NCBI RefSeq assembly: GCF_009728735.1
Contig: NZ_CP024636.1
Location: forward strand, 3,324,155-3,388,154
Source of the DNA: Pantoea phytobeneficialis
GTDB taxonomy: Bacteria; Pseudomonadota; Gammaproteobacteria; Enterobacterales; Enterobacteriaceae
Direction of reading: 5' to 3'
DNA length: 64,000 nucleotides
Of the stretch, positions 53,364-63,129 are shown one piece after another; position 1 is the first letter of the stretch, and every line of letters begins with the position of its first letter. A program made the translations under genes and the position numbers. Below the pieces are notes generated by a model. It was not told where the DNA came from, did no database searches, and worked only from the letters and a program-made list of their open reading frames with translations.

Positions 53364-54443
53364 ATGAAAATCTTAATTACAGGTGGTGCAGGGTTTATCG
53401 GTTCAGCTGTGGTTCGCCACATTATCGACAATACGAATGATGAAGTGATTAACGTTGATAAATTAACCTATGCCGGCAATCTCGAATCTCTTGATGCAGT
53501 CAGCCAGAACGAGCGCTATAACTTTAGAAAAGTTGATATATGTGATGGCGTTGCGCTACAGGCGGTATTTAACGAATTTGCACCGGATGCGGTGATGCAT
53601 CTGGCGGCCGAGAGTCATGTCGACCGCTCAATTACCGGACCGGCGGAATTCGTCCAGACCAATGTCGTCGGGACATATGCGTTACTGGAAGCAAGCCGTC
53701 AATACTGGTCTGCTTTACCTGCCGAAAAGAAAGCCGCCTTCCGCTTCCATCATATTTCGACTGACGAAGTTTATGGCGACCTGCCGCACCCGGATGAAAT
53801 GGCGGGTGAACTGCCGCTCTTCACCGAAACCACCCCTTATGCACCAAGCAGCCCATACTCATCGACCAAAGCCGCCAGCGATCATTTAGTGCGTGCCTGG
53901 GGCCGCACTTATGGGTTGCCGGTAATCGTGACCAACTGTTCAAACAACTATGGTCCTTATCATTTCCCGGAAAAATTGATTCCCCTGATTATCAGCAATG
54001 CACTGGAAGGCAAACCGTTGCCGATTTATGGCAAGGGTGACCAGATTCGCGACTGGCTGTATGTTGAAGACCACGCCCGCGCGCTCTATACCGTAGTGAC
54101 CAAAGCGGCGACAGGCACTACCTACAACATCGGTGGACATAACGAAAAGAAAAATCTCGATGTGGTATTGAAGGTGTGTGAGCTGCTTGATGAGTTGCGT
54201 CCAAAAGATACGGCCTATGCGGAACAGATTGTCTATGTTCAGGATCGTCCGGGCCATGATCGCCGTTATGCGATCGATGCCGATAAGATCAAGAAAGAGC
54301 TGGGATGGTCGCCTCAGGAAACTTTTGAGAGTGGTTTGAGAAAAACGGTTGAGTGGTATCTGAACAATCAAACCTGGGTAGAGCATGTCAAAAGCGGTTC
54401 TTACCAGAACTGGTTAAAAGAAAACTATGAGAATCGCAAATAA
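53364..54443 (+). CDS. rfbB: dTDP-glucose 4,6-dehydratase RfbB (RmlB)
   Basis: RfbB makes dTDP-4-keto-6-deoxyglucose, the second step to dTDP-L-rhamnose. The 359-residue SDR protein has [16 protein letters not shown] at residues 4-19, the catalytic [15 protein letters not shown] near 132 and the YxxxK pair in [16 protein letters not shown] near 165. The GTGAA-type ribosome site is weak but the start [11 protein letters not shown] is standard. It is the first gene after JUMPStart; its stop shares one base with the rfbD start (TAATG). Confidence 0.96.
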   Translation: MKILITGGAGFIGSAVVRHIIDNTNDEVINVDKLTYAGNLESLDAVSQNERYNFRKVDICDGVALQAVFNEFAPDAVMHLAAESHVDRSITGPAEFVQTNVVGTYALLEASRQYWSALPAEKKAAFRFHHISTDEVYGDLPHPDEMAGELPLFTETTPYAPSSPYSSTKAASDHLVRAWGRTYGLPVIVTNCSNNYGPYHFPEKLIPLIISNALEGKPLPIYGKGDQIRDWLYVEDHARALYTVVTKAATGTTYNIGGHNEKKNLDVVLKVCELLDELRPKDTAYAEQIVYVQDRPGHDRRYAIDADKIKKELGWSPQETFESGLRKTVEWYLNNQTWVEHVKSGSYQNWLKENYENRK

Positions 54444-55330
54444 TGAATATCTTGCTGTTTGGTAGAAATGGCCAGGTCGGCTGGGAACTGCAACGTGCGT
54501 TATCGCCCTTGGGTAATGTCATGGTACTTGACCGTCATTCTGTTGATTACTGCGGTGATTTTGAGAATCCAACAGGTATTGCAGAAAGTATTCTGAAAAT
54601 TAAGCCTGATGTGATTGTCAATGCGACAGCCTATACCGCTGTAGATAAAGCAGAGAGTGAAGTTGAAAAAGCGCGTCTGGTTAATGCGACCAGCGTGAAA
54701 GCAATGGCAGAAGCGGCTAATAAAATTGATGCCTTAGTGGTTCACTACTCAACCGATTATGTCTTTGATGGTGGTGGCACGACCCCCTGGAAGGAAACGG
54801 ATAGCACCGCACCTTTGAATGCATATGGATTGACCAAGCGCGAAGGTGAAGAGGCGATTATTGCTGCTGCTGCCAAATATCTTATCTTCCGCACCAGCTG
54901 GGTATATGCAGCGAAAGGCAACAACTTCGCGAAAACCATGATTCGGCTCGCTCAGGAGAGAGAAGCATTATCTGTTATTGATGATCAATATGGTGCCCCA
55001 ACGGGTGCTGAGTTAATTGCGGATTGCACAGCTCATGCCATTCGACTCACGGTAACAGATCCTGAAAAGTCGGGAATTTATAACCTTATTGCTTCGGGTA
55101 TCACAACCTGGCACGCCTATGCTGAAACAGTGATTGACTATGTGAAGCAAAAGGGTCTGCCGTTAAAAGTTGAAGTCGTGAACAAGGTTGAAACCTCTGC
55201 CTTCCCGACCCCCGCTAAACGACCATTAAACTCAAGACTCAACACTGAAAAGTTCACCTCCGCCTTTAAGCTTAATCTGCCGGATTGGAAACTTGGTGTT
55301 AAACGTATGCTTGATGAGCTCTACAATTGA
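54443..55330 (+). CDS. rfbD: dTDP-4-dehydrorhamnose reductase RfbD (RmlD)
   Basis: RfbD performs the last step to dTDP-L-rhamnose. The 295-residue product has the NAD(P)-binding LFGRNGQVGWELQRAL at residues 5-20, the conserved NATAYTAVDKAE near 63, STDYVFDGGGTTPW near 105 and the YGLTKREGE active-site pair near 130. It is coupled to rfbB. The coding sequence is noticeably more AT-rich than the EPS genes, increasing toward rfbA. Confidence 0.95.
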   Translation: MNILLFGRNGQVGWELQRALSPLGNVMVLDRHSVDYCGDFENPTGIAESILKIKPDVIVNATAYTAVDKAESEVEKARLVNATSVKAMAEAANKIDALVVHYSTDYVFDGGGTTPWKETDSTAPLNAYGLTKREGEEAIIAAAAKYLIFRTSWVYAAKGNNFAKTMIRLAQEREALSVIDDQYGAPTGAELIADCTAHAIRLTVTDPEKSGIYNLIASGITTWHAYAETVIDYVKQKGLPLKVEVVNKVETSAFPTPAKRPLNSRLNTEKFTSAFKLNLPDWKLGVKRMLDELYN

Positions 55331-55368
55331 GACGAGTGAAGTCAGATAACAAATGAAGGGTAAACGTT

Positions 55369-56253
55369 GTGAAAAGTAAAAAAGGAATAATTCTTGCTGG
55401 TGGATCAGGAACACGCCTTTATCCTGTGACAATGGCTGTAAGTAAACAGCTGCTGCCAATTTATGATAAGCCGATGATCTATTATCCGCTAAGTACTCTG
55501 ATGCTAGCGGGTATTCGCGATATTTTAATTATCAGTACTCCGCAAGATACTCCTCGTTTCGAAAGTCTTCTTGGCGATGGTTCCCAATGGGGTCTGAACT
55601 TGCAATACAAAGTTCAGGAAAGCCCGGATGGCCTTGCTCAAGCCTTTATCCTTGGCGAGGATTTTGTGGGTGAAGATAATTGCGCATTGATTCTAGGCGA
55701 CAATATTTTTTATGGACATGACCTTTATAAGCAGCTTGAAGAAGCTTCTAATAAAGAGAAAGGCGCGACCGTATTTGCTTACCATGTCCATGATCCAGAG
55801 CGTTACGGTGTTGTTGAGTTTGATAAAAGTGGCAAGGCAATCTCATTAGTTGAGAAGCCTAAAGAGCCAAAAAGCAATTATGCTGTAACCGGTCTGTATT
55901 TCTATGACAATAGTGTTGTTGAAATGGCCAAAAATCTCAAACCATCACCGCGTGGTGAACTGGAGATTACGGATATCAACAATCTCTATCTTGAAAAAGG
56001 TGAACTTCAGGTTTCAATCATGGGACGCGGGCATGCCTGGCTGGATACCGGGACGCATGAAAGCCTGATTGAAGCTAATAACTTCATTCAAACCATCGAA
56101 ACGCGCCAGGGTTTGAAAGTCGCATGTCCGGAAGAAATTGCTTATCGGATGGGCTTCATTGAAAGAGAAAAATTAAAATCGCTGGCCGAACCGATGATGA
56201 AGAATAAATATGGCCAATATCTGATGGCGTTGTATGAAGGCAAGTTAGTATGA
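55369..56253 (+). CDS. rfbA: Glucose-1-phosphate thymidylyltransferase RfbA (RmlA)
   Basis: RfbA makes dTDP-glucose, the first step of the rhamnose pathway. It starts with GTG 55369 (product [20 protein letters not shown]), with GAAGGG eight bases upstream; no ATG fits. The 294 residues carry [20 protein letters not shown] at 11-30, [11 protein letters not shown] near 111 and [18 protein letters not shown] near 218. It overlaps rfbC by four bases (ATGA). Confidence 0.95.
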   Translation: MKSKKGIILAGGSGTRLYPVTMAVSKQLLPIYDKPMIYYPLSTLMLAGIRDILIISTPQDTPRFESLLGDGSQWGLNLQYKVQESPDGLAQAFILGEDFVGEDNCALILGDNIFYGHDLYKQLEEASNKEKGATVFAYHVHDPERYGVVEFDKSGKAISLVEKPKEPKSNYAVTGLYFYDNSVVEMAKNLKPSPRGELEITDINNLYLEKGELQVSIMGRGHAWLDTGTHESLIEANNFIQTIETRQGLKVACPEEIAYRMGFIEREKLKSLAEPMMKNKYGQYLMALYEGKLV

Positions 56254-56783
56254 AGATTATTGACACGAAAATTGCAGATGTAAAAATTATTGAGCCGAAA
56301 ATATTTGGCGATGAGCGTGGCTTTTTTCTTGAGACTTATCAGAAAGAGCGCTACCTGTCAGCATTGAATATCAATGGCGATTTCGTTCAGGATAACCACT
56401 CCCGTTCCTCGAAAGGGGTGTTACGCGGGTTGCATTTCCAGCGTGAAAATCCGCAGGGAAAACTTGTAAGAGTCGTCAGAGGTGAGGTGTTTGATGTGGC
56501 AGTAGATATTCGCCCGGATTCTCCCACATTCAAACAGTGGGTTGGCGTTTATCTTTCAGAGGAAAATAAAACTCAGTTTTGGATACCACCTGGCTTAGCA
56601 CACGGTTTTGTCGTGGTTTCTGAGTTTGCAGATTTCGAATATAAATGTACTAATTATTACGATCCAACCAGTGAAGGTTGTTTGTTGTGGAACGATCCGG
56701 CAGTTGGCATTGAGTGGCCTATTGATGCCCCGCTGCTTTCTGAAAAAGATAAATGTGGAAAACTGCTTTCTGAACTTATCTGA
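56250..56783 (+). CDS. rfbC: dTDP-4-dehydrorhamnose 3,5-epimerase RfbC (RmlC)
   Basis: RfbC epimerises the 4-keto sugar before RfbD reduces it. The 177-residue cupin has the catalytic histidine region [20 protein letters not shown] near residue 46 and [20 protein letters not shown] near 117. It completes the rfbBDAC set needed for dTDP-L-rhamnose, so the surface polymer of this locus very likely contains rhamnose or a derivative. Confidence 0.95.
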   Translation: MKIIDTKIADVKIIEPKIFGDERGFFLETYQKERYLSALNINGDFVQDNHSRSSKGVLRGLHFQRENPQGKLVRVVRGEVFDVAVDIRPDSPTFKQWVGVYLSEENKTQFWIPPGLAHGFVVVSEFADFEYKCTNYYDPTSEGCLLWNDPAVGIEWPIDAPLLSEKDKCGKLLSELI

Positions 56784-56802
56784 GTTAAATGATGGAAGTC
56801 TC

Positions 56803-56901
56803 ATGAACATTCGTTTTACAGAGACTTTCCTAAACAGACTCAAAAAAAGTAAAGCTAGTTATAGTTTACAGATATCTGGTATTAAATTAATGGATTTATA
56901 A
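56803..56901 (+). CDS. Unrecognised 32-residue ORF coupled to wzm
   Basis: MNIRFTETFLNRLKKSKASY continues for twelve more residues and ends at 56901, where its TAA shares a base with the wzm ATG (TAATG). GGAAG lies four bases before the ATG. The basic, amphipathic peptide could be a leader whose translation sets wzm expression, or the remnant of a deleted gene. I recognise no family. Confidence 0.4.
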   Translation: MNIRFTETFLNRLKKSKASYSLQISGIKLMDL

Positions 56902-57734
56902 TGGACCCGCATTCTACAAAATCTTCATCGATTCTCGTGTTACTGAAAAGCATATGCACGAATCGAAATCTGATATTTCAGATGACGAAACGAGAAATCA
57001 CTGGCAGGTACCGAGGCTCTATTATGGGATTGCTTTGGTCCTTTATTAATCCTGTGTTAATGCTGACAGTGTATACTTTTGTTTTTTCTGTCGTATTCAA
57101 GGCCCGATGGGGAACCGGTTCGGCTGGGGAGTCCAAAACAGACTTTGCCGTTATACTGTTTGTTGGTCTGATAGTGCATACTCTTTTTGCCGAAACATTG
57201 ATGCGCGCACCAACATTGATCATAGCAAACGTAAACTATGTCAAAAAAGTGGTTTTCCCGTTAGAGATACTATCAATTACCAGCCTGGCTGGTGTGGTTT
57301 TCCATTCGTTAATCAGTCTGCTGGTATTGCTTGTGGCATTTGTAATTTTCAACGGTTTTGTACATTGGACTATTGTATTTATCCCTTTAGTCTTTTTCCC
57401 ATTGATTATTGTAGCCCTTGGGTTCTCTTGGTTCCTTTCTTCACTTGGCGTTTTTATTAGAGATGTAGGTCAAACAATTGCTATCATCACTATGATACTG
57501 ATGTTTCTATCACCGATTTTTTATCCGGTTAGTGCGCTCCCCAAGGAATTCCAAACAATTATAATGTTTAACCCGTTAACATTTATTATTGAGCAGGCAA
57601 GGAATGTATTAATTTGGGGTAAGTTACCAGATTTTCAGGGGTTAGCAATTTATTCTATTGGTGCTGTTTGCTTGATGTGGCTTTGTTTTGTCTGGTTCCA
57701 GAAAACACGAAAAGGCTTTGCAGATGTCCTCTAA
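56901..57734 (+). CDS. wzm: ABC-2 type polysaccharide exporter permease Wzm
   Basis: Wzm is the membrane part of the ABC exporter that moves completed, lipid-linked O-polysaccharide across the inner membrane. The 277-residue protein has a cytosolic N-terminal helix with KREITGRYRGSIMGLLWSFI (residues 30-49), typical of the family, and six helices (for example VVFHSLISLLVLLVAFVIFN near 133). It is overlapped by wzt for 11 bases at the 3' end. Its presence means the polymer of this locus is finished in the cytoplasm, unlike the EPS next door. Confidence 0.9.
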   Translation: MDPHSTKSSSILVLLKSICTNRNLIFQMTKREITGRYRGSIMGLLWSFINPVLMLTVYTFVFSVVFKARWGTGSAGESKTDFAVILFVGLIVHTLFAETLMRAPTLIIANVNYVKKVVFPLEILSITSLAGVVFHSLISLLVLLVAFVIFNGFVHWTIVFIPLVFFPLIIVALGFSWFLSSLGVFIRDVGQTIAIITMILMFLSPIFYPVSALPKEFQTIIMFNPLTFIIEQARNVLIWGKLPDFQGLAIYSIGAVCLMWLCFVWFQKTRKGFADVL

Positions 57735-59103
57735 AGAAAATGCAATTGAAATCCATGGCGTAAGCAAATGCTTTCAGGTATATGAAAATCCAGCTCGTCG
57801 GTTGAAGCAATTTATTTTCCCCCGTATTGACCGGGCATTAGGTAAGAATGCCCGAGTCTATCACGAAGATTTTTGGGCGCTTCGTGATATTTCATTTGTT
57901 CTGCCAAAGGGACAAACGATGGGGATTGTAGGACGGAATGGTTCAGGGAAATCTACACTGTTGCAGATTATTGCCGGTACCTTGAGCCCTTCAACTGGCA
58001 GTGTCAATGTTAATGGTCGCGTCGCTGCGCTCCTTGAGTTGGGAGCTGGTTTTAATAGCGATTTTACTGGTAGAGAAAACGTATATCTTAATGCTTCCTT
58101 ACTTGGGTTAACCAAGGAGGAAACTGATAATAAATTAGATGATATTCTCTCTTTTGCAGATATTGGTCGTTTTATCGATTCACCGGTTCGTTCCTATTCT
58201 AGCGGAATGTTGGTTCGCCTGGCTTTTGCAGTACAGGCTCAGATAGACCCAGAAATTCTGATTGTTGATGAGGCATTGGCGGTTGGTGATGCTAAATTCC
58301 AGGCTAAGTGCTTTGCTCGCCTGAAGAAATTAAAAGAAGATGGAACTTCCATATTATTTGTTTCTCATGCTACTGAACAGATAGTGACCCATTGTGATAG
58401 GGCAGTATTGCTGGAGAGCGGGGTTGCTCAGGCAGTAGGGAAACCTAAAGATATTGTTAATCAATATCTTGATATTCTGTTCGGTAAGAAGAACGGTGGT
58501 AATGATGAGAGGCAAAGAGTTGACGAGCAAATTCAGGAAGCTGCAAAAGGGGAGCGAGAACGCCTTGCAAGAGAGATTGATAATAAATCAGAAGAAAGTC
58601 AGTTCAACTCGCTGCTGAAGGGTAATTATAGCGAAAGGCCAAATTATAACCCTACAGAGTATCGTTGGGGTGATAAAGCAGCTGAGATCGTTGATTTCTT
58701 TCTTGAACAAAATAGTTCAGTTTATCCCCCCATTCTTGAGCCTGGTAAAGAATGTGTTATTGCTTTCAAAGTTCGTTTTAATAGTACTGTTTTCCGCCCC
58801 ATTTTTGGCTTTGCGGTTAAGACCAAAGAAGGTATCACCGTCTATAATACCAATTCAGAATGGCAATCAGAGCCTATTATTGATGAAGGTGTCGTGGGTA
58901 CTGAAATCATTGTGTCTGTAAAAATGAATAATCGATTGTTTGAAGGCGACTATTTTATTTCAGTTGGGATTGCCAGTAGTAATACTGCGGGTGAAATTAT
59001 TCCTCACGACCGTCGTTATGACTCTATACATATTACTTCAGGGCCTGTCAAAACATTTACAGGACTAGCTGATCTGAATGCGAGAATTAACTTTGAAAAC
59101 TGA
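57724..59103 (+). CDS. wzt: ABC exporter ATPase Wzt with C-terminal carbohydrate-binding type extension
   Basis: Wzt drives Wzm. ATG 57724 (MSSKENAIEIHGVSKCFQVY) lies inside the end of wzm; 459 residues. The ATPase has Walker A GIVGRNGSGKSTLL near residue 75, the signature SYSSGMLVRLAFA near 158 and Walker B ILIVDEALAVGDA near 178. After a charged linker (about 265-300) comes a 150-residue domain of beta-rich character (VIAFKVRFNSTVFRPIFGFA near 347), matching Wzt_C. Such domains bind the modified non-reducing end of the O-chain in E. coli O8/O9a, so export here probably depends on a terminal cap. Confidence 0.9.
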   Translation: MSSKENAIEIHGVSKCFQVYENPARRLKQFIFPRIDRALGKNARVYHEDFWALRDISFVLPKGQTMGIVGRNGSGKSTLLQIIAGTLSPSTGSVNVNGRVAALLELGAGFNSDFTGRENVYLNASLLGLTKEETDNKLDDILSFADIGRFIDSPVRSYSSGMLVRLAFAVQAQIDPEILIVDEALAVGDAKFQAKCFARLKKLKEDGTSILFVSHATEQIVTHCDRAVLLESGVAQAVGKPKDIVNQYLDILFGKKNGGNDERQRVDEQIQEAAKGERERLAREIDNKSEESQFNSLLKGNYSERPNYNPTEYRWGDKAAEIVDFFLEQNSSVYPPILEPGKECVIAFKVRFNSTVFRPIFGFAVKTKEGITVYNTNSEWQSEPIIDEGVVGTEIIVSVKMNNRLFEGDYFISVGIASSNTAGEIIPHDRRYDSIHITSGPVKTFTGLADLNARINFEN

Positions 59104-62100
59104 TATTTACGAAGTATTAAAACAATTTGGATTTCGCCAAAAGGACGATAAAGGTGTTTGGTTTCCAGAGAAAATGGTCGAGTTCGGTTATAACGATGGT
59201 GACGAAGCTGAAAATTATATTTTAAATGTAGTATCTAATGCTGCGGATTTGAGTGTTAATTCTGATGAATTAGCTGAAAAAATGGTAGATTGGCCATCAA
59301 TTTACCATTTAAGCCCACGAAGGGCTAATCTATTACGCCCATTTAGCCAGTTATTCCAGGGTAAAAGAATTCTTGAGATTGGTTGTGGCTGTGGGGCTAT
59401 TAGCCGTTTTCTTGGAGAATGTGGCGCTCAGGTTGTATCAGTAGAGGGTAGCTTCAGGCGAGCTACTATAGCAAGAGAGCGTTGTCGTGAGCTCGATAAT
59501 GTAGAAATCATCTGCAATCCGGCCGATAAGTTACCTGATTTGGGTAAATTTGACTTTGTCATGCTTATTGGCGTGCTCGAATACTCACGGGTATTTGTCG
59601 GACCAAATGGCGAAGATACTCTATTAGCAGAATGTTACGGTCGCTTGAATGATGATGGTAAACTTTTTGTCGCCATAGAAAACAAAATTGGTATCAAATA
59701 TTTTTCTGGTGCACATGAAGATCATGTAAATCAACCAATGTTTGGAATTAACAATTCCTATACCAATAATAGCGTGGTGACATTTGGACGTCTGGAATTA
59801 ATTGAAAAATTACATTCTGCTGGATTTATTCACACCCAAGAATTTCTGCCGTTACCTGACTATAAGCTACCTACTTCAATGGTAACGCCTGTGGGTTGGC
59901 GCGATTATTCACCTGAGCTTAGTCAACTTGCGGTTGAGAGTATTCATAAAGATCAACAACTGGCATTTGAGCATATTTTTTCAGCAGAACAGGGCACGCG
60001 GAACGTCTGGAATAATAATTTGGCTGCTTCGCTTGCTAATTCATTTCTGATGATTACAGCTAAGCAAGAACAAGTTCCGCTTTTAGATGATGTGGCTGCT
60101 ATTCATTATTCTGACACTCGGTTAGCTGAATTTAGTAAAACTATAGAATTTGTACGTCATGATGATGGTGGTCTACGGGTACATACACGCAAAAAAGATC
60201 GTGAAGGAATTCAGACTGATAATTCGGAATCAACTGATATCAGTGAGTTCTACCAAGGAAATTCATTATGGTTAGAACTAACAAACTTACTAAATCGGCC
60301 TAACTGGGAAGTCGCTCAGATTGCTGCATGGGCAAAAGAGTGGATTAATCAACTCCTGAGTAGTGCAAATTTACCTGTTCACTTCGACGCAAATATTGTT
60401 TTACCTGATTCGTATCAGGATGCATTGCCATTCAATATTATATCGCCAAAATCAGGTGAGTATCACTTTTTTGATCTTGAATGGAATAGTAATTTCCCAA
60501 CTCTGGGTTATATAGCCTTTCGTGGTATTTTTCATTCATTATTGCGAATTACATCATTAAGCCATAGCGATTTTTGCCCAACTGCAAACATTTCTGAATT
60601 GACCCATATCTTAATGAACAACATGGGTTTTAACCTTGATAAGTCAGAATTTGACACTTATCTTCGCAAAGAAGCTAGTTTTCTTGGTCGTGTTCAATTT
60701 GATGATGAAGATAAAATTTACGAAACGCTGAAATCATTAAATTTAGTCATTCGCGCGAAGAAATTAGTTAATATAAATTTACTCGAAGCCGCTCAAGCTG
60801 AATCAGCCAGGTTGGTTGAGAAACTCAATACAGTTGTTGCCAATTCAGAGGATTATAATGGTGAACTATCTCTGGATCTATACAATAAAAATCGACAACT
60901 GGCAGAGCTTGCTGAGACGATTGCAGCACTAGAAATTGAAAAGAAAGAATTAGAACTAATTAGTCAGTCATTTGCGGCTGAGAATGCAAATCAACAACGC
61001 CTGTTGGGGCAATATCATGCAGATATGCAGGCCGTACTTAATTCGTTTAGTTGGAGACTGACATCACCACTTCGCGTTGTTGGGCGTCGTGTACCTGTTC
61101 GATTCCGTGCTCCACTAAAACGGATATTTATGTACGGCTTTAGATTACTTCAATCTATGAAGGTAAAAGTTGGTTTAAATATAAAAAATTTAAAGCGCCA
61201 TATTACTAATAATGGTCTGTTTCGTACTATGAAGACAACTGCAAGACGTCTCGTGCGGGCGGGTTACTATCGTTTACCGTTTAAATATCGCCACAAAGCA
61301 CTTTCTGTTGCGATGAAACTTTATCCTCGAGGATTTACGCATCACCCGGAATTTAACTCGGTAGTTGGATCGACATCCGGTGTTCATTATGCTAACCCTG
61401 TTTTTATCAATCACGATGCAAAATCAGGCTATAGCCTCTCAGTCTCACCGGACGAATACATCTATATCCCGGCTAAGAAACCTTTCTATTATGATGACAT
61501 TGTGGAGAGTCTTTCTCAGAAACCAAAGTTTTCAATCATTGTTCCTATTTATAATACTCCGCTGGAACTGTTTGAATTAATGGTGTCTTCTGTAAGGAAC
61601 CAATGGTATGGAAACTGGGAGTTAATTCTTGCCAATGATGCGAGCCCACAACCTGAGATTGTTCCTGCGCTTAAAAGGGCATCTGAAAATGATCAAAGAA
61701 TTAAGGTCGTTCATTTAAAAGAAAATCAGGGGATTGCCGGAGCGACAAATGCTGCAATTGATAATGCTACCGGTGATTATATTGTCTTCCTTGATCATGA
61801 CGATGAACTGACACATGACTGTCTGTTTGAGCTATTAAAATGCATTAATGAAGAGAACTCCGATTTTATATATAGTGATGAGGATAAGTTAACTCCCGAA
61901 GGTAATTATACTCAACCACATTTCAAACCTGATTGGTCGCCAGATACCATGATGAGTACAATGTACACTTGTCATGTTTCTTGTGTCAGAACGACTCTGG
62001 CAAAGAATTTAGGTGGGCTTCGTTCTGAATTCGATGGATGTCAGGATTGGGATTTTGTTTTGCGCGTATCGGAAATGACCGATAAAATCAGTCATATTCC

Positions 62101-63115
62101 TAAAGTATTGTACCACTGGCGTATCATACCAGCATCTATTGCTTCTGATATTACTGCGAAACCTTATGTTCTTGCTGCCTCGAAGGCTGTTCGTGAACAG
62201 GCACTTCTTCGTCGCCAACAAAAGGCGACAGTTGAAGAATTACCAGGTTATCATGGGTATTTCCGATTAAATTATCAGCCTACCAATAACCCTCTCATTT
62301 CAATAATCATACCAACGCGCGACAACTCTAAAGTGCTTGGGCGCTGCATTGATTCACTGAGGAAGCTGACGAGCTACCAGAATTACGAAATTATTATTGT
62401 AGATAATGGTTCTATTGACCAACAAACACTTGAGTTACTAACTGAGTTAAATAATCAGGAAAAAATCAATGTCTTACGGTATGACTTTCCTTTTAATTTC
62501 TCGGAGTTAAATAATTACGGCGTTAAACATGCAGCTGGTGATGTTCTGCTATTCCTGAACGACGATACTGAAGTGTTGCATGAAGATTGGTTAGAGCGTA
62601 TGGCGGGTTACGCACAATTAGAGCATGTTGGTGCTGTGGGTGCGAAGTTACTTTATCCTGATGGTAAGAGCATTCAGCACGCTGGAGTTTTGAATCTACA
62701 AAACGGTCCCAGCCATGCCTTTTTGCGTCAGCATAAGGATTACCCTGGTTACTTCCTCCGCAATCAGATTGAATATAATTGGTTGATTGTAACAGGGGCA
62801 TGCTTGATGGTTGAGAAGAAGAAATTTGAAGCAGTTTCTGGCTTCGATGAATCATTCCCTATTGCATATAACGATGTGGATCTCTGCATGTCACTCAGCT
62901 CGAAGGGCTATTTTAATGTCATGTGTCAGAGCGTTAATTTAATTCATCATGAATCAATCTCCCGTGGTGTAGACCATATTGATGAACAAAAAGCATTGCG
63001 CCTTAAAGGTGAATTAAATAGGTTAAATATCAAGCATCCAGGGTTCTATCAATTTGACCCTTATTTTAACCGTAATCTATCACCGAATGGATATAATTTC
63101 GAGATCATGAAATAA
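59078..63115 (+). CDS. Methyltransferase–coiled-coil–GT2–GT2 fusion protein
   Basis: A 1345-residue protein. The N-terminus holds a SAM-dependent methyltransferase: motif I ILEIGCGCGAISRFLGE near residue 97, VMLIGVLEYSRV near 165. A domain of about 250 residues follows that I cannot name (HFFDLEWNSNFPTLGYIAFR near 464). Residues about 566-662 are heptad-rich coiled coil ending SFSWRLTSPLR, then a basic region. Two GT-A domains fill the rest: FSIIVPIYNTPLELFELMVS near 818 with FLDHDDEL near 903, and ISIIIPTRDNSKVLGRCIDS near 1072 with FLNDDTEV near 1157. The start overlaps wzt by 26 bases; TTG 59093 is an alternative. It probably builds and caps the O-chain. Confidence 0.85.
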   Translation: MRELTLKTDIYEVLKQFGFRQKDDKGVWFPEKMVEFGYNDGDEAENYILNVVSNAADLSVNSDELAEKMVDWPSIYHLSPRRANLLRPFSQLFQGKRILEIGCGCGAISRFLGECGAQVVSVEGSFRRATIARERCRELDNVEIICNPADKLPDLGKFDFVMLIGVLEYSRVFVGPNGEDTLLAECYGRLNDDGKLFVAIENKIGIKYFSGAHEDHVNQPMFGINNSYTNNSVVTFGRLELIEKLHSAGFIHTQEFLPLPDYKLPTSMVTPVGWRDYSPELSQLAVESIHKDQQLAFEHIFSAEQGTRNVWNNNLAASLANSFLMITAKQEQVPLLDDVAAIHYSDTRLAEFSKTIEFVRHDDGGLRVHTRKKDREGIQTDNSESTDISEFYQGNSLWLELTNLLNRPNWEVAQIAAWAKEWINQLLSSANLPVHFDANIVLPDSYQDALPFNIISPKSGEYHFFDLEWNSNFPTLGYIAFRGIFHSLLRITSLSHSDFCPTANISELTHILMNNMGFNLDKSEFDTYLRKEASFLGRVQFDDEDKIYETLKSLNLVIRAKKLVNINLLEAAQAESARLVEKLNTVVANSEDYNGELSLDLYNKNRQLAELAETIAALEIEKKELELISQSFAAENANQQRLLGQYHADMQAVLNSFSWRLTSPLRVVGRRVPVRFRAPLKRIFMYGFRLLQSMKVKVGLNIKNLKRHITNNGLFRTMKTTARRLVRAGYYRLPFKYRHKALSVAMKLYPRGFTHHPEFNSVVGSTSGVHYANPVFINHDAKSGYSLSVSPDEYIYIPAKKPFYYDDIVESLSQKPKFSIIVPIYNTPLELFELMVSSVRNQWYGNWELILANDASPQPEIVPALKRASENDQRIKVVHLKENQGIAGATNAAIDNATGDYIVFLDHDDELTHDCLFELLKCINEENSDFIYSDEDKLTPEGNYTQPHFKPDWSPDTMMSTMYTCHVSCVRTTLAKNLGGLRSEFDGCQDWDFVLRVSEMTDKISHIPKVLYHWRIIPASIASDITAKPYVLAASKAVREQALLRRQQKATVEELPGYHGYFRLNYQPTNNPLISIIIPTRDNSKVLGRCIDSLRKLTSYQNYEIIIVDNGSIDQQTLELLTELNNQEKINVLRYDFPFNFSELNNYGVKHAAGDVLLFLNDDTEVLHEDWLERMAGYAQLEHVGAVGAKLLYPDGKSIQHAGVLNLQNGPSHAFLRQHKDYPGYFLRNQIEYNWLIVTGACLMVEKKKFEAVSGFDESFPIAYNDVDLCMSLSSKGYFNVMCQSVNLIHHESISRGVDHIDEQKALRLKGELNRLNIKHPGFYQFDPYFNRNLSPNGYNFEIMK

Positions 63116-63129
63116 AGGAAGTATATAAC

